DNA of 59,490 bases from Dietzia natronolimnaea (lineage in GTDB: Bacteria > Actinomycetota > Actinomycetes > Mycobacteriales > Mycobacteriaceae): contig NZ_NTGA01000028.1 in assembly GCF_002289575.1 (NCBI RefSeq), positions 1 to 59,490 on the forward strand, read 5' to 3'. Below, one piece after another: positions 7,543 through 15,632 of this stretch. The position numbers and the translations under genes are program-made. Below the pieces are notes generated by a model. That model searched no databases. It was not told the DNA's origin and saw nothing but the letters and a program-made list of their open reading frames with translations. Numbering within the stretch: position 1 is the stretch's first letter; every line of letters starts with the position of its first letter.

Positions 7543-8864
7543 TGCGCCTCCACGAGATCGGTCGCGAGCTCGGTCAGCATATCGAGGTCCTTCTCCTGGG
7601 GGTCTGTGTCGATGACCGCGCCGGCGCCGCGCAGCAAGAGGTTGAGCAGGCGGGAGAACGACCGGGTGCCCGGGACGGCCGGGGGGAACTCGGCGTCGAA
7701 CTCGTGGTTGTCCACGGTGATGAGCGTGACGCGTTGGATCCTGTCCCCCGCCCGTGTCCAGATGAACGACATCACGCTCCAGGTGAGTAGGTTCTCGTCG
7801 TCGATCACCGTCCGGTACCGCGCGGTGACCCCTCGATTGAGTGGCAGCTCCCGGGGCGGGCTGACCCGTGCCGAACTGAGATCGAACATCATCTCCAATG
7901 GGAACACCTCCAGCACCCCGGGATCCTTGACGGTCAGCGTCTGCACCGCGGCGACCCTGGGGCGCAGGAGTTCGTCCCAGTCCGCCCGGACACGCGTCGC
8001 CCTGATCATCTGGCGCTCCAGCGTGGCGGACGGCCCGAACATCCGCTCGGCCCACGGGTAGTCGATCGTCTCGAGCTCCTGCCAGCCCGGGGGGAGTATC
8101 TGCCCCGACCCGCTCGAGGCGTCGGGCCCCAGGGACAGTCGTTCATCGATCCCCGCCGGCAGCGGCGCAAGGGCGAGGAGCACGGCCACGACGGTCACCA
8201 GAGGTGCGCTGCGCCACGCCTCACGCGGAGAGACCACCAGCGAGGGCAGGGGTGGACCACCCGACCGTTGACCATTTCCTGAGCCGGCCCCGCGGAGGCG
8301 GCGCAGTGCCGGTGGACCGAGGATCGCCAACGGCCCCACAGACACCACCAGCACCATCACCAGCACCTGAGCCCACCGGTCCCCACCCAGGGCGAAGACG
8401 AAGAGTCGTAACGCACCCGGAGTCGCGACGGTGAGCAGCAACCAGGAGGGCCAGTACCGGAAGGTACGGCGTGTCCCGAAGAAGAACACCGACCCGCCCA
8501 GGAGGAAGAGCCAGGCGGCAACGAGATCCAGATGCAACAGGACGTAGCTGTCCGCGTACCTGGGCAGCACGAGCCACTCGATCATCAGCGCGATCGCCAG
8601 GATGATCGTCCCCGCGATCTTGTCGCTCTGCCGGTCGTGGATGGGCAACTCCGGCCGGCGCCGCAGGTGGAACGCCACCGCGGTCAGCACGGCGCCGACG
8701 GGGGCGGCGAGAACGACCTCGCTACCGGAGCCCGCCATCACCTCCCCGGCGATCCGCGCCCACGTCTGCCAGAACCCGGCGGCGGCGAGCACCACGAGCA
8801 GCGCCCATCTCGCGACGTGGTCCGCTCCCTCGCCCAGGACGACGCGGCGAACAGGGGCGGACAT
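7527..8864 (-). CDS. Polytopic membrane protein with extracytoplasmic C-terminal domain, exosortase/EpsI-like layout
   Basis: This 445-residue protein has about seven or eight helices in residues 1-190, one more near 225-245, then a soluble domain of about 200 residues. The N-terminal part resembles the exosortase helical bundle in spacing (a charged RRRPELPIHDRQSDK loop, then paired helices and TFRYWPSWLLLTVATP), and a fused C-terminal domain recalls exosortase-EpsI fusions. The protein contains no cysteine at all, so it cannot have the exosortase Cys-Arg-His mechanism. It sits between the BcsB-like and glycosyltransferase genes, overlapping both (TGATG at 8862-8866, 16 bases at 7527-7542), which suggests a structural or assembly role in the glycan exporter. 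The similarity is my reading of patterns, not a database match. Confidence 0.6.
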   Translation of the reverse strand: MSAPVRRVVLGEGADHVARWALLVVLAAAGFWQTWARIAGEVMAGSGSEVVLAAPVGAVLTAVAFHLRRRPELPIHDRQSDKIAGTIILAIALMIEWLVLPRYADSYVLLHLDLVAAWLFLLGGSVFFFGTRRTFRYWPSWLLLTVATPGALRLFVFALGGDRWAQVLVMVLVVSVGPLAILGPPALRRLRGAGSGNGQRSGGPPLPSLVVSPREAWRSAPLVTVVAVLLALAPLPAGIDERLSLGPDASSGSGQILPPGWQELETIDYPWAERMFGPSATLERQMIRATRVRADWDELLRPRVAAVQTLTVKDPGVLEVFPLEMMFDLSSARVSPPRELPLNRGVTARYRTVIDDENLLTWSVMSFIWTRAGDRIQRVTLITVDNHEFDAEFPPAVPGTRSFSRLLNLLLRGAGAVIDTDPQEKDLDMLTELATDLVEAQWTDE

Positions 8865-10780
8865 CAGCGCCGCGGGCTGACCCGACGGCGCCGGGTGACA
8901 GCCCAGACGATCCCGGCGATCGCGGCCCCCGCCAGCGTGACCGCCAGACCGATGATCAGCGCGGTACGGACACCGCCGGTGTCCTCGTCCTGGCTGACGT
9001 CCACATCGACCGCCTCGGCCGTGGACAGTTCGACCGGCTCCCGGTCCGGCGCGGTGAACAGGACATTGCCGGCCAACATCGACCACCGACCCGGTTCGGC
9101 GTCCAACCATTCCAGGGTGCGGTCGAGCTCGGCCGACCCCGAGTTCGTCGAGGCCACCAGGAGCGCTCGGTCGCCGTCCTGGACCACCTGCATCGACGCG
9201 AAGTCCACGTCCTCGTAGAACCGCAGGGTGGCCGGCTGGCCCTCCCGCGCTCCCATCACCTCCAGCGTGCGGCCCCCGGTCAGGGTCAGGGGCAGTTCGA
9301 GATCGGACGGGACGGACTCGGACGTCACGAGAAGTCCCGGAACGTCCCCTTCCACCAGGGTGTCGGTACTGACCCACTCGGGCAGCAGAGGAGTGGCGGA
9401 CAGCGTCTGCAGTTCGGCGAGGATCGCCACCGCCCGTGCGGTGTCCTCCAGCGAACCGCTGCCGGTGGCCACCTGCAGGCGGGGCAGGAGCGCCTGGGGC
9501 AGGGAGCCGAACCCGGCGGGAGCGGGGGTAGCCGGGTCGGAGAGGCGGATCCGGGAGGATCCGTCGATGATCATGGTCAACGGCTGGAGGATTCCGCACG
9601 CCGCGCCCGCGCCCGAGGTCTGCAGAGAGACGGTGATGTCGGTGTACCGGTTCAGCGCGCCGGCGGGCACGGTCACGGTGCGGTCGAAGGACCCGGTCGG
9701 GTCGGCGGTCCAGGAGTCCAGCACCGTCTGACCGGCCGAGGCCACGAGCAGGCCGCTGCGATCGGCCGGGGGCGGCGAGTACGACCCCACCAGATCGACC
9801 GCCACGTCCCCGGTGACCTGGCCCAGGCTGGTTTGGTCCAATCCGAAGCCGGCGGTGACGGAACCGACCGACCGCGCCGAGCGCGATCCCAGTCCGAGTT
9901 CGTCGAGGGTCGCCTCGGTCACCAGCGCGCGGGGCGCCGGGGTCGACGAGTCCAGGGTGGCCGAGCCCGCGACCGCGAGTGACCACAGATCGCTCGTCAC
10001 CGACCGCATCTGGCGACCGAGGCTGGCGGAATCGCCCGTGATCTCCACGGTGGGGACGGCGTCGTCGGTCAGGTCGATCCGGGACTCGTCGGCTTCACGG
10101 ATCTCCGCTCGGCGGGTGAAGGGCGAGGCCTCCGGAGCCCTGGACCCCGACGCAGGGAGCACCTCGATCTCCAGACCCGTCCGCCCGAACCTCGACGAGG
10201 CAAGGAGGGCCAACGCGGCAGCGGCCTCCGACTCGGCGAAGGTCGGCTCGTCCGGGAGGTAGATCTCCAGTCGCTCCAGGACCGGAGGGACGAAGTCGGC
10301 CAACACAGTGGGGGCCTCGGGCTCGCCGGCGAAGTCGACCTCGGTGTCGCGCAGCTCCAGGGGCCGGTCATCCCAGTCCGGGCAGGCCTCCCCGCGGGAG
10401 TGCAGGACGGTCCGCAGGGTGAGGTCCAGCACGCCGTTGAGCACCCGCCCGCGATCGAGCGGGATGGTGACGCGCTGCGACTCGACATCGGGACGCAGGT
10501 CCTCCCGGGCCAGTAACAGATCTCCCGACCACGCCTCGAGCTGCCCTCGATCGAGGTCCACGGGGAGCTGCACCGTCGTGCTCATCGTCCGGGGACTCAG
10601 ACCCTCGGGGACGGGGATCGGGACCGCCACCTCGGCGCTCCGGTCAGGGAACTCGAGCACCTCCGCGACCCCGAGTGTGGGCCCGTCGACGACGGTCTGG
10701 GCACCGGCCGGGGTCGGGGCGGCGAGGGCGACGGCGAGCAGGAGGCAGGCGGGAACACGGACTGCGGGGGGCGCGGACAC
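8864..10780 (-). CDS. BcsB-like exported beta-barrel-rich protein of a polysaccharide synthase
   Basis: This 638-residue exported protein has an N-terminal signal peptide (VPACLLLAVALAAPTPAGAQ) and a single C-terminal helix (TALIIGLAVTLAGAAIAGIVW) followed by basic residues. Between them lie repeated beta-rich segments alternating with a Rossmann-like part, the arrangement of BcsB, which binds the nascent glycan and contacts the synthase through its C-terminal helix. LDLTLRTVLHSRGEACPDW and the late LPLTLTGGRTLEVMGAREG are BcsB-like stretches. It is the first gene of the minus-strand operon and overlaps the next start. The GTG at 10780 gives a complete signal peptide but has no clear ribosome site. 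Length is a little below the roughly 750 residues of proteobacterial BcsB. Confidence 0.75.
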   Translation of the reverse strand: MSAPPAVRVPACLLLAVALAAPTPAGAQTVVDGPTLGVAEVLEFPDRSAEVAVPIPVPEGLSPRTMSTTVQLPVDLDRGQLEAWSGDLLLAREDLRPDVESQRVTIPLDRGRVLNGVLDLTLRTVLHSRGEACPDWDDRPLELRDTEVDFAGEPEAPTVLADFVPPVLERLEIYLPDEPTFAESEAAAALALLASSRFGRTGLEIEVLPASGSRAPEASPFTRRAEIREADESRIDLTDDAVPTVEITGDSASLGRQMRSVTSDLWSLAVAGSATLDSSTPAPRALVTEATLDELGLGSRSARSVGSVTAGFGLDQTSLGQVTGDVAVDLVGSYSPPPADRSGLLVASAGQTVLDSWTADPTGSFDRTVTVPAGALNRYTDITVSLQTSGAGAACGILQPLTMIIDGSSRIRLSDPATPAPAGFGSLPQALLPRLQVATGSGSLEDTARAVAILAELQTLSATPLLPEWVSTDTLVEGDVPGLLVTSESVPSDLELPLTLTGGRTLEVMGAREGQPATLRFYEDVDFASMQVVQDGDRALLVASTNSGSAELDRTLEWLDAEPGRWSMLAGNVLFTAPDREPVELSTAEAVDVDVSQDEDTGGVRTALIIGLAVTLAGAAIAGIVWAVTRRRRVSPRR

Positions 10781-10878
10781 GGGTCATGACACTACCGGGC
10801 GTCCGGGCTCGTGACCTGGGATCCGGCCGCGCCGTACACCCACTCTCACCTGTCAGAGGCGGTAGGCCGCAGCGACGG

Positions 10879-11193
10879 TCAGCGGGGGTCGGCGGGGGCG
10901 CCCCCCTCGACCCCCGCACGGTCAGTGCCCTCGTCGGCCAGCTGGTCCGGCTCGGGATGATCGGTGTCGAAGGTCTCGGGCAGGTTCTTGATGTGCTTGT
11001 TCATGTTGCGGATCAGCAGCACGGTGGCCACCAGCAGCAGCAGGACCACCGGGATCCCGATCGGCGAGGCCTTGCCGAACTCCGGCCCCATCGGATGGTC
11101 GTTGTACCCCGGGGTGCCCGGCGACTGGTTCTGTGCGAAGACCATTGCCGCCTGGTGCGCCAGGATCTGGACGTCCGGTCCCAGAGTGATCAT
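10879..11193 (-). CDS. Small membrane protein encoded after Mca (Rv1083-like)
   Basis: This 104-residue protein has one central membrane helix ([19 protein letters not shown]), a short N-terminal segment that may dip into the membrane, and a hydrophilic acidic tail. Its ATG overlaps the stop of mca (11190-11193), so it is translationally coupled. A small protein of unknown function beside mca also exists in Mycobacterium (Rv1082-Rv1083), which is the basis for the comparison. A role connected with mycothiol-dependent detoxification is inference only. Confidence 0.75.
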   Translation of the reverse strand: MITLGPDVQILAHQAAMVFAQNQSPGTPGYNDHPMGPEFGKASPIGIPVVLLLLVATVLLIRNMNKHIKNLPETFDTDHPEPDQLADEGTDRAGVEGGAPADPR

Positions 11194-12113
11194 CGCGGGT
11201 CCTTCGCTGTGCTCGGTCCGACCGGCAGCGGGACGTACGGGTCGACGCCCTCGAACAGGTCTGACTCGTATTCTCCCTCAGCTCGCGCCGGTACGGCCAC
11301 CCGGCTTGCCGCGAGTTCGAACTCCTCGGTGGGCCACACCCGCTGCTGCATCTCGACCGGGGCGGCGAAGAACCAGCCGTTGGGGTCGATCTGCGTGGCG
11401 TGGGCCAGCAGCGCCGAATTGCGTTGCTCGAAGTAGTCGGCGCACTCCACCCGGGTGGTCACCCGCTCCATGATGTCGGGACGGTCGCCCCAGCGAGAGA
11501 GGAACTCGGCGAAGTGCCGGACTCCGTCGCGCGCGAACAACTCCTCGTCGAGAAGTTCCAGACGGCTCTTGGGGAAACCGTGCGTGTAGTAGACCTTGGC
11601 CACCGCCCACGGCTCGCCGGTCCCGGGGTAGCGGGCGGGGTCCGCTGCGGCCTCGTAGGCGGCCATCGACGCCGAGTGCACCTTCAGGTGATCCGGGTGC
11701 GGGTACCCGCCGTTCTCGTCATAGGTGATGATCACGTGCGGGCGGAACTCCCGGATCCGGGCGACCAGGGAGCAGGTGACCTCGTCGTCGTCGGCAAGCG
11801 CGAAACATCCGGGAGGCAACGGCGGCAACGGGTCACCCTCGGGCAGACCCGAGTCCTCGAAGCCCAGCCAGTGGTGCTCGACGCCCAGGATGTCGGCCGC
11901 GCGGGCCATCTCCCGGCGTCGCACACCGACGAGGTCGGCCACGACGTCGGGGCGGTCCATCGCGGGGTTGAGGATGCTCCCCCGTTCCCCGCCGGTGCAC
12001 GTCTCCACCAGCACGGTCACACCCTGGGCCACGTACTTGGCCATGGTCGCGGAGCCCTTGGACGCCTCGTCGTCGGGGTGGGCGTGCACCGCCATCAGCC
12101 GGAGACCGGCCAT
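11190..12113 (-). CDS. mca: Mycothiol S-conjugate amidase
   Basis: This 307-residue zinc hydrolase of the LmbE/PIG-L family cleaves mycothiol S-conjugates, releasing a mercapturic acid for export and glucosaminyl-inositol for recycling. The zinc site is visible: AHPDDE near residue 10 and PHPDHLKVH near residue 135. Length and the extended C-terminus ([16 protein letters not shown]) fit Mca rather than the shorter deacetylase MshB. It is divergent from the DUF4307 gene, with 115 bases between the starts, and is followed by the coupled small membrane protein, the same context as in M. tuberculosis Rv1082. Its presence implies that the host makes mycothiol. Confidence 0.95.
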   Translation of the reverse strand: MAGLRLMAVHAHPDDEASKGSATMAKYVAQGVTVLVETCTGGERGSILNPAMDRPDVVADLVGVRRREMARAADILGVEHHWLGFEDSGLPEGDPLPPLPPGCFALADDDEVTCSLVARIREFRPHVIITYDENGGYPHPDHLKVHSASMAAYEAAADPARYPGTGEPWAVAKVYYTHGFPKSRLELLDEELFARDGVRHFAEFLSRWGDRPDIMERVTTRVECADYFEQRNSALLAHATQIDPNGWFFAAPVEMQQRVWPTEEFELAASRVAVPARAEGEYESDLFEGVDPYVPLPVGPSTAKDPR

Positions 12114-12228
12114 CGTCGCACCTGCCGTTCTTCAGAGCTCGGGGATCGGGATGACTCATTCTATGGACACACCGGGCACCGGTGCCCCCGGGGAGGCCCG
12201 TCCACCGCCCCCGGATACCCTGGGGACC

Positions 12229-12681
12229 ATGAGTGAGGCGAGGTCGGACGTGGCGCCGCAGGCGGCGGGGACCCCGCCGGCCGGGCGGTACGACGACTCC
12301 GGATCCGGCGTGACGGGCAAAGTGGTCGCGGGATTCCTCGTCCTCCTGGTGGGCGCCCTCGTGGTGGCCGGCGCCGTCGCCGGCTACCGGCTCAGCTCGA
12401 CCCCCACGATCTCCGCCGAGGTGATCGGCGTGACGGTCGTCGACGACTCCCGGACCGACGTGGTGATGACCGTCACCCGAGACGACCCCGGGACAGCCGC
12501 GTACTGCATCGTCCGCGCCCAGGACCAGACCAAGGGCGAGGTCGGCCGGCGGGAGGTCTACGTGCCCCCGTCCGCGAACAGCGCCATCCAGGTCGACATG
12601 TCCATCGCGACCTCCGCCCGCGCGTTCGTGGCCGACGCCTACGGCTGCGGTGACGACATCCCGGACTACCTGCGCAGGTAG
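12229..12681 (+). CDS. DUF4307 membrane-anchored protein
   Basis: This 150-residue protein has a polar N-terminus, one helix (VVAGFLVLLVGALVVAGAVAG) and an extracytoplasmic beta-rich domain with two cysteines (AAYCIVRAQ and DAYGCGDD) that could form a disulfide. DUF4307 proteins lie between greA and mca across Mycobacteriales, as Rv1081c does, and their function is unknown. The frame is open upstream, but the ATG at 12229 is the natural family start; the DNA before it is the shared promoter region with mca. It is followed by a hairpin with a T run. Confidence 0.85.
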   Translation: MSEARSDVAPQAAGTPPAGRYDDSGSGVTGKVVAGFLVLLVGALVVAGAVAGYRLSSTPTISAEVIGVTVVDDSRTDVVMTVTRDDPGTAAYCIVRAQDQTKGEVGRREVYVPPSANSAIQVDMSIATSARAFVADAYGCGDDIPDYLRR

Positions 12682-12733
12682 GGCTTCTGCGGTCCCGCAG
12701 CAGGTCACCGCTGTGTTAGCATCGTCCCATCAG

Positions 12734-12762
12734 CACGGCTCCTTTCGCGGGGCCGTGTTTTT
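12734..12762 (+). terminator. Rho-independent terminator-like hairpin between DUF4307 and greA
   Basis: CACGGC (12734-12739) pairs with GCCGTG (12752-12757); the next three bases also pair, leaving a TTTCGC loop, and five Ts follow. It can end the DUF4307 transcript. If greA transcription starts just upstream (a TTAGCAT -10-like element lies at 12715-12721), the hairpin would lie inside the greA leader and act as an attenuator. Confidence 0.75.
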
Positions 12763-12803
12763 CGTACAGCAGCACACACACGAACAGATTGGAGTGCGCT
12801 CTC

Positions 12804-13301
12804 ATGGCGAACGACACCCAGGGCTACTGGTTGACCCAGGATTCGTACGACCGCCTCATGGCCGAGAAGGAGGCGCTGATCGCCAACCGTCCGGTCATCG
12901 CCGCCGAGATCAACGAGCGACGCGAGGAGGGCGACCTCAAGGAGAACGCCGGGTACCACGCCGCCCGCGAGCAGCAGGGCCAGGAGGAGGCCAGGATCCG
13001 GCAGCTCGACGACCTGCTGGCCACCGCCCAGGTCGGCGAGACGCCCACCGAGACCGGCGTCGCCCTGGTGGGCTCCGTCGTCCGCGCGTACTACAACGGG
13101 GACGAGGACACCAAGGAGACGTTCCTCGTGGGCACCCGCGGTGAGGGCTCGGGCAAGGACGACCTCGAGATCTACTCCCCCGATTCCCCCCTGGGTCGCG
13201 CGATCCTGGGCGCGAAGGTCGGCGAGAGCCGCGAGTACACCACCCCCAACGGCAAGTCCGTCTCCGTGACGATCGTGACCGCGGAGCCGTACCAGAGCTG
13301 A
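12804..13301 (+). CDS. greA: Transcription elongation factor GreA
   Basis: This 165-residue GreA binds the secondary channel of RNA polymerase and stimulates transcript cleavage to rescue backtracked complexes. The N-terminal coiled coil (about residues 5-75) carries the tip sequence [20 protein letters not shown], with the conserved acidic pair and the NAxYHAAKE-type motif. The C-terminal FKBP-like domain ends with [14 protein letters not shown] and VTIVTAEPY. The ATG at 12804 has GGAG at 12791 and gives the standard N-terminus; an in-frame ATG at 12789 would add five residues. Gene order with DUF4307 and mca is conserved in mycobacteria. The leader contains a terminator-like hairpin that could control read-through. 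Confidence 0.97.
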   Translation: MANDTQGYWLTQDSYDRLMAEKEALIANRPVIAAEINERREEGDLKENAGYHAAREQQGQEEARIRQLDDLLATAQVGETPTETGVALVGSVVRAYYNGDEDTKETFLVGTRGEGSGKDDLEIYSPDSPLGRAILGAKVGESREYTTPNGKSVSVTIVTAEPYQS

Positions 13302-13391
13302 CCGGCCACGACGGGCCCGGTGGTAGGTTTTCCACGTCCATCGGGCCCGGGTCGACCAGCCCGATCCCGCGCCGGCGTAGCAGGAGTCCAC

Positions 13392-15632
13392 GTGACAGAC
13401 GGTTCCCATGACAGGCCACCTGGCCCCGCACCGAAGATCGAGGCGGCGGCCGAGCAGGTCCTGGGACCGGCCCTGCGCACCGGGCAGTCACCGTTCGACG
13501 ACGAGCTCTACACCTGGACCCCCGAGGTCGCCGAAGAGCTGGTCCGACGCCTCGACGGAGACGCCGAGGAGCACACCGGCGCGGACGCCGCGGGCTCCAC
13601 TCGCTCCCCGGTCATGCAGGCGCTCCACGACCAGCTGGAGGGCGCCCCGCGGCCGGTGGTGCTCCTGGCGGCCGAGTTGCTCTACATCCAGCAGCTGCCC
13701 CTGTCCACGGTCACCGCGCGCCTCAAGCGGGGGCGGATCCGGGACGTCCTGTCCTGGGTGGACGACGCGCCGAAGATCCCCGACGCGCTCGACGAGGCGC
13801 TCGGCGAGAAGGGCCCGCTCACCGGTGGCCTGGGGTTCAACGTCCAGATGCGCGAACACCTGCGGTGGTTGTGCACGTTCATCATCCACTGGGCCGAGTT
13901 GGAGTCGGCCGAGCGGGACGCGGCGCTCACGGACCCGTGGGAGTTCCAGCGCGCCGCCCGCTCGACGCCCGGGGACTGGCGGGCCATCCGCTACAGCCTG
14001 CAGTATCTCGCCTGGCCCGGGTACTTCCAGCCGGTCGTCAAGCACGAACACAAGACCCGGATCCGCGACGCCTTCGCCGAGCTGATCGGCGGGCCGTCCG
14101 GGATCGACGAGCTCGACATCGACCAGGACCTGCACCGCATCGCCGAGACCCTCACCGCCCAACTCGGGCAGCCCGTCGACTGGTACCGCGGAGCGATCGC
14201 CAACCAGTGGCAGCGCCACCGCGACGACCACTCCCGCCGCGCCTGGCTGGTCCGGCCCGGTCGCGGCGGCGTCGGCCAGGCCGGGCAGTGGGTCGCGCAG
14301 AACCGGATCGCGCTGCCCGCCTCGCACCTGCCCCGCATCCCCGCCCACGCCAGTCGGCTCGAGGTGTCCCAGGCCGTCGAGCAGGGCTATCCGCACCTGG
14401 ACTACCAGGCACGGTTCCAGCTCACGGCCGAGCTGCACACCTTCCTTTCCCGGATGAGCCCCCAGGACGTGGTGGCCACGGTCGCCGACGCCAAACTGCA
14501 CCTGGGCACCCTCACCGACGACCTCGGATACGTGGAGGACGGCGGCCAGCAACTCGAGCGCTCGGTGCGGTGGCACTCGGTCACGCTCGACCTGGACACC
14601 CTCCCCAGCCCGCTCTCGGAGCTGATCGGCGAGCCCGGCACGGTCGTGGATCTCACCGACGGTCTCGACGCGCTTCTCGCGGCCATGCACCCCGGCCGGC
14701 ACTCCGCCGAGTCCCAGGTGGCAGAGGCCCCGGGCGCCGGAACCGTGCCCACCCTCCCCGACATCACCGACGAGCTCGCCGACAGCCTGCACATGCCGCG
14801 CAGGGAACTGCAGGAGATCGTCGACACCCTGCAGGAGCGGCAGCAGATCGTCTTCTACGGGCCCCCCGGCACCGGCAAGACCTACCTGGCGCAGGAGCTC
14901 GCCCGCTTCCTCGCCGGCGCCGACGACCCGAGCCGCGTCCAGCTCGTCCAGTTCCACCCCAGCTACGCCTACGAGGACTTCTTCGAGGGCTACCGGCCCA
15001 CCCTGACCGAGTCGGGCCAGCCTGGTTTCGCCCTGCAGGCCGGGCCGCTGCGCCGCCAGGCCGCGCGCGCCACGTCGGACTCCGGCCGGGAGCATCCGAG
15101 CTTCCTCATCATCGACGAGATGAACCGGGCCGACCTGGCCCGCGTCTTCGGCGAGATGTACTTCCTGCTCGAGTACCGCGACCGCACGGTCCTGCCGCAG
15201 TACAGCCCCGACACCTCGTTCCGGCTGCCGCGCAACCTGTTCATCATCGGCACCATGAACACCGCCGACCGGTCGATCGCCATGGTCGACGCGGCCATCC
15301 GCCGACGGTTCGCGTTCATGGAACTCCACCCGGACACCCCGCCCGTCGCGGGCGTGCTGCGGCGGCACCTCGAGGCCCGCGGCGAGACCACCGAGCCCGC
15401 CGACCTGCTGGAGGCGCTCAACTCGGAGATCGACGACTCGGACCGCGACCTGCGCATCGGGCCGTCGTACTTCATGAAGGACCGGGCCACCGAACCCGGT
15501 GGGCTCGAGGCGATCTGGCGGTACGACCTGCTCCCACTGCTCGAGGAGCACTACTACGGGCGCCTGTCGCGAGCCGAGGTCCACGAGCGCTTCGGGCTCG
15601 CGACACTGCGTCGGAAGATCGGCCGGGCGTGA
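13392..15632 (+). CDS. McrB-like AAA+ GTPase with long N-terminal domain
   Basis: This 746-residue motor has a C-terminal AAA+ domain of the McrB group. Walker A is GPPGTGKT at 490-497, Walker B is LIIDE with D575/E576, and TMNTADRSIAMVDAAIRRRF follows; the NTAD at 623-626 is the McrB motif linked to GTP use. In McrBC restriction, McrB recognises methylated DNA and translocates it using GTP. The first 480 residues are far longer than the DNA-binding domain of E. coli McrB (Walker A near residue 200), and I recognise no known modification-reading domain there. The GTG at 13392 follows CAGGAG. Its stop overlaps the McrC-like start (GTGA), so the two are coupled. It sits 90 bases after greA in an otherwise conserved housekeeping region. 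Confidence 0.88.
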   Translation: MTDGSHDRPPGPAPKIEAAAEQVLGPALRTGQSPFDDELYTWTPEVAEELVRRLDGDAEEHTGADAAGSTRSPVMQALHDQLEGAPRPVVLLAAELLYIQQLPLSTVTARLKRGRIRDVLSWVDDAPKIPDALDEALGEKGPLTGGLGFNVQMREHLRWLCTFIIHWAELESAERDAALTDPWEFQRAARSTPGDWRAIRYSLQYLAWPGYFQPVVKHEHKTRIRDAFAELIGGPSGIDELDIDQDLHRIAETLTAQLGQPVDWYRGAIANQWQRHRDDHSRRAWLVRPGRGGVGQAGQWVAQNRIALPASHLPRIPAHASRLEVSQAVEQGYPHLDYQARFQLTAELHTFLSRMSPQDVVATVADAKLHLGTLTDDLGYVEDGGQQLERSVRWHSVTLDLDTLPSPLSELIGEPGTVVDLTDGLDALLAAMHPGRHSAESQVAEAPGAGTVPTLPDITDELADSLHMPRRELQEIVDTLQERQQIVFYGPPGTGKTYLAQELARFLAGADDPSRVQLVQFHPSYAYEDFFEGYRPTLTESGQPGFALQAGPLRRQAARATSDSGREHPSFLIIDEMNRADLARVFGEMYFLLEYRDRTVLPQYSPDTSFRLPRNLFIIGTMNTADRSIAMVDAAIRRRFAFMELHPDTPPVAGVLRRHLEARGETTEPADLLEALNSEIDDSDRDLRIGPSYFMKDRATEPGGLEAIWRYDLLPLLEEHYYGRLSRAEVHERFGLATLRRKIGRA

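Noticed and set aside
13865-15628. Long plus frame ahead of the McrC-like start
   Set aside because: It is the shadow of the McrB-like gene; composition is Arg/Pro/Ala-rich, and the McrC-like family pattern begins at the GTG at 15629.
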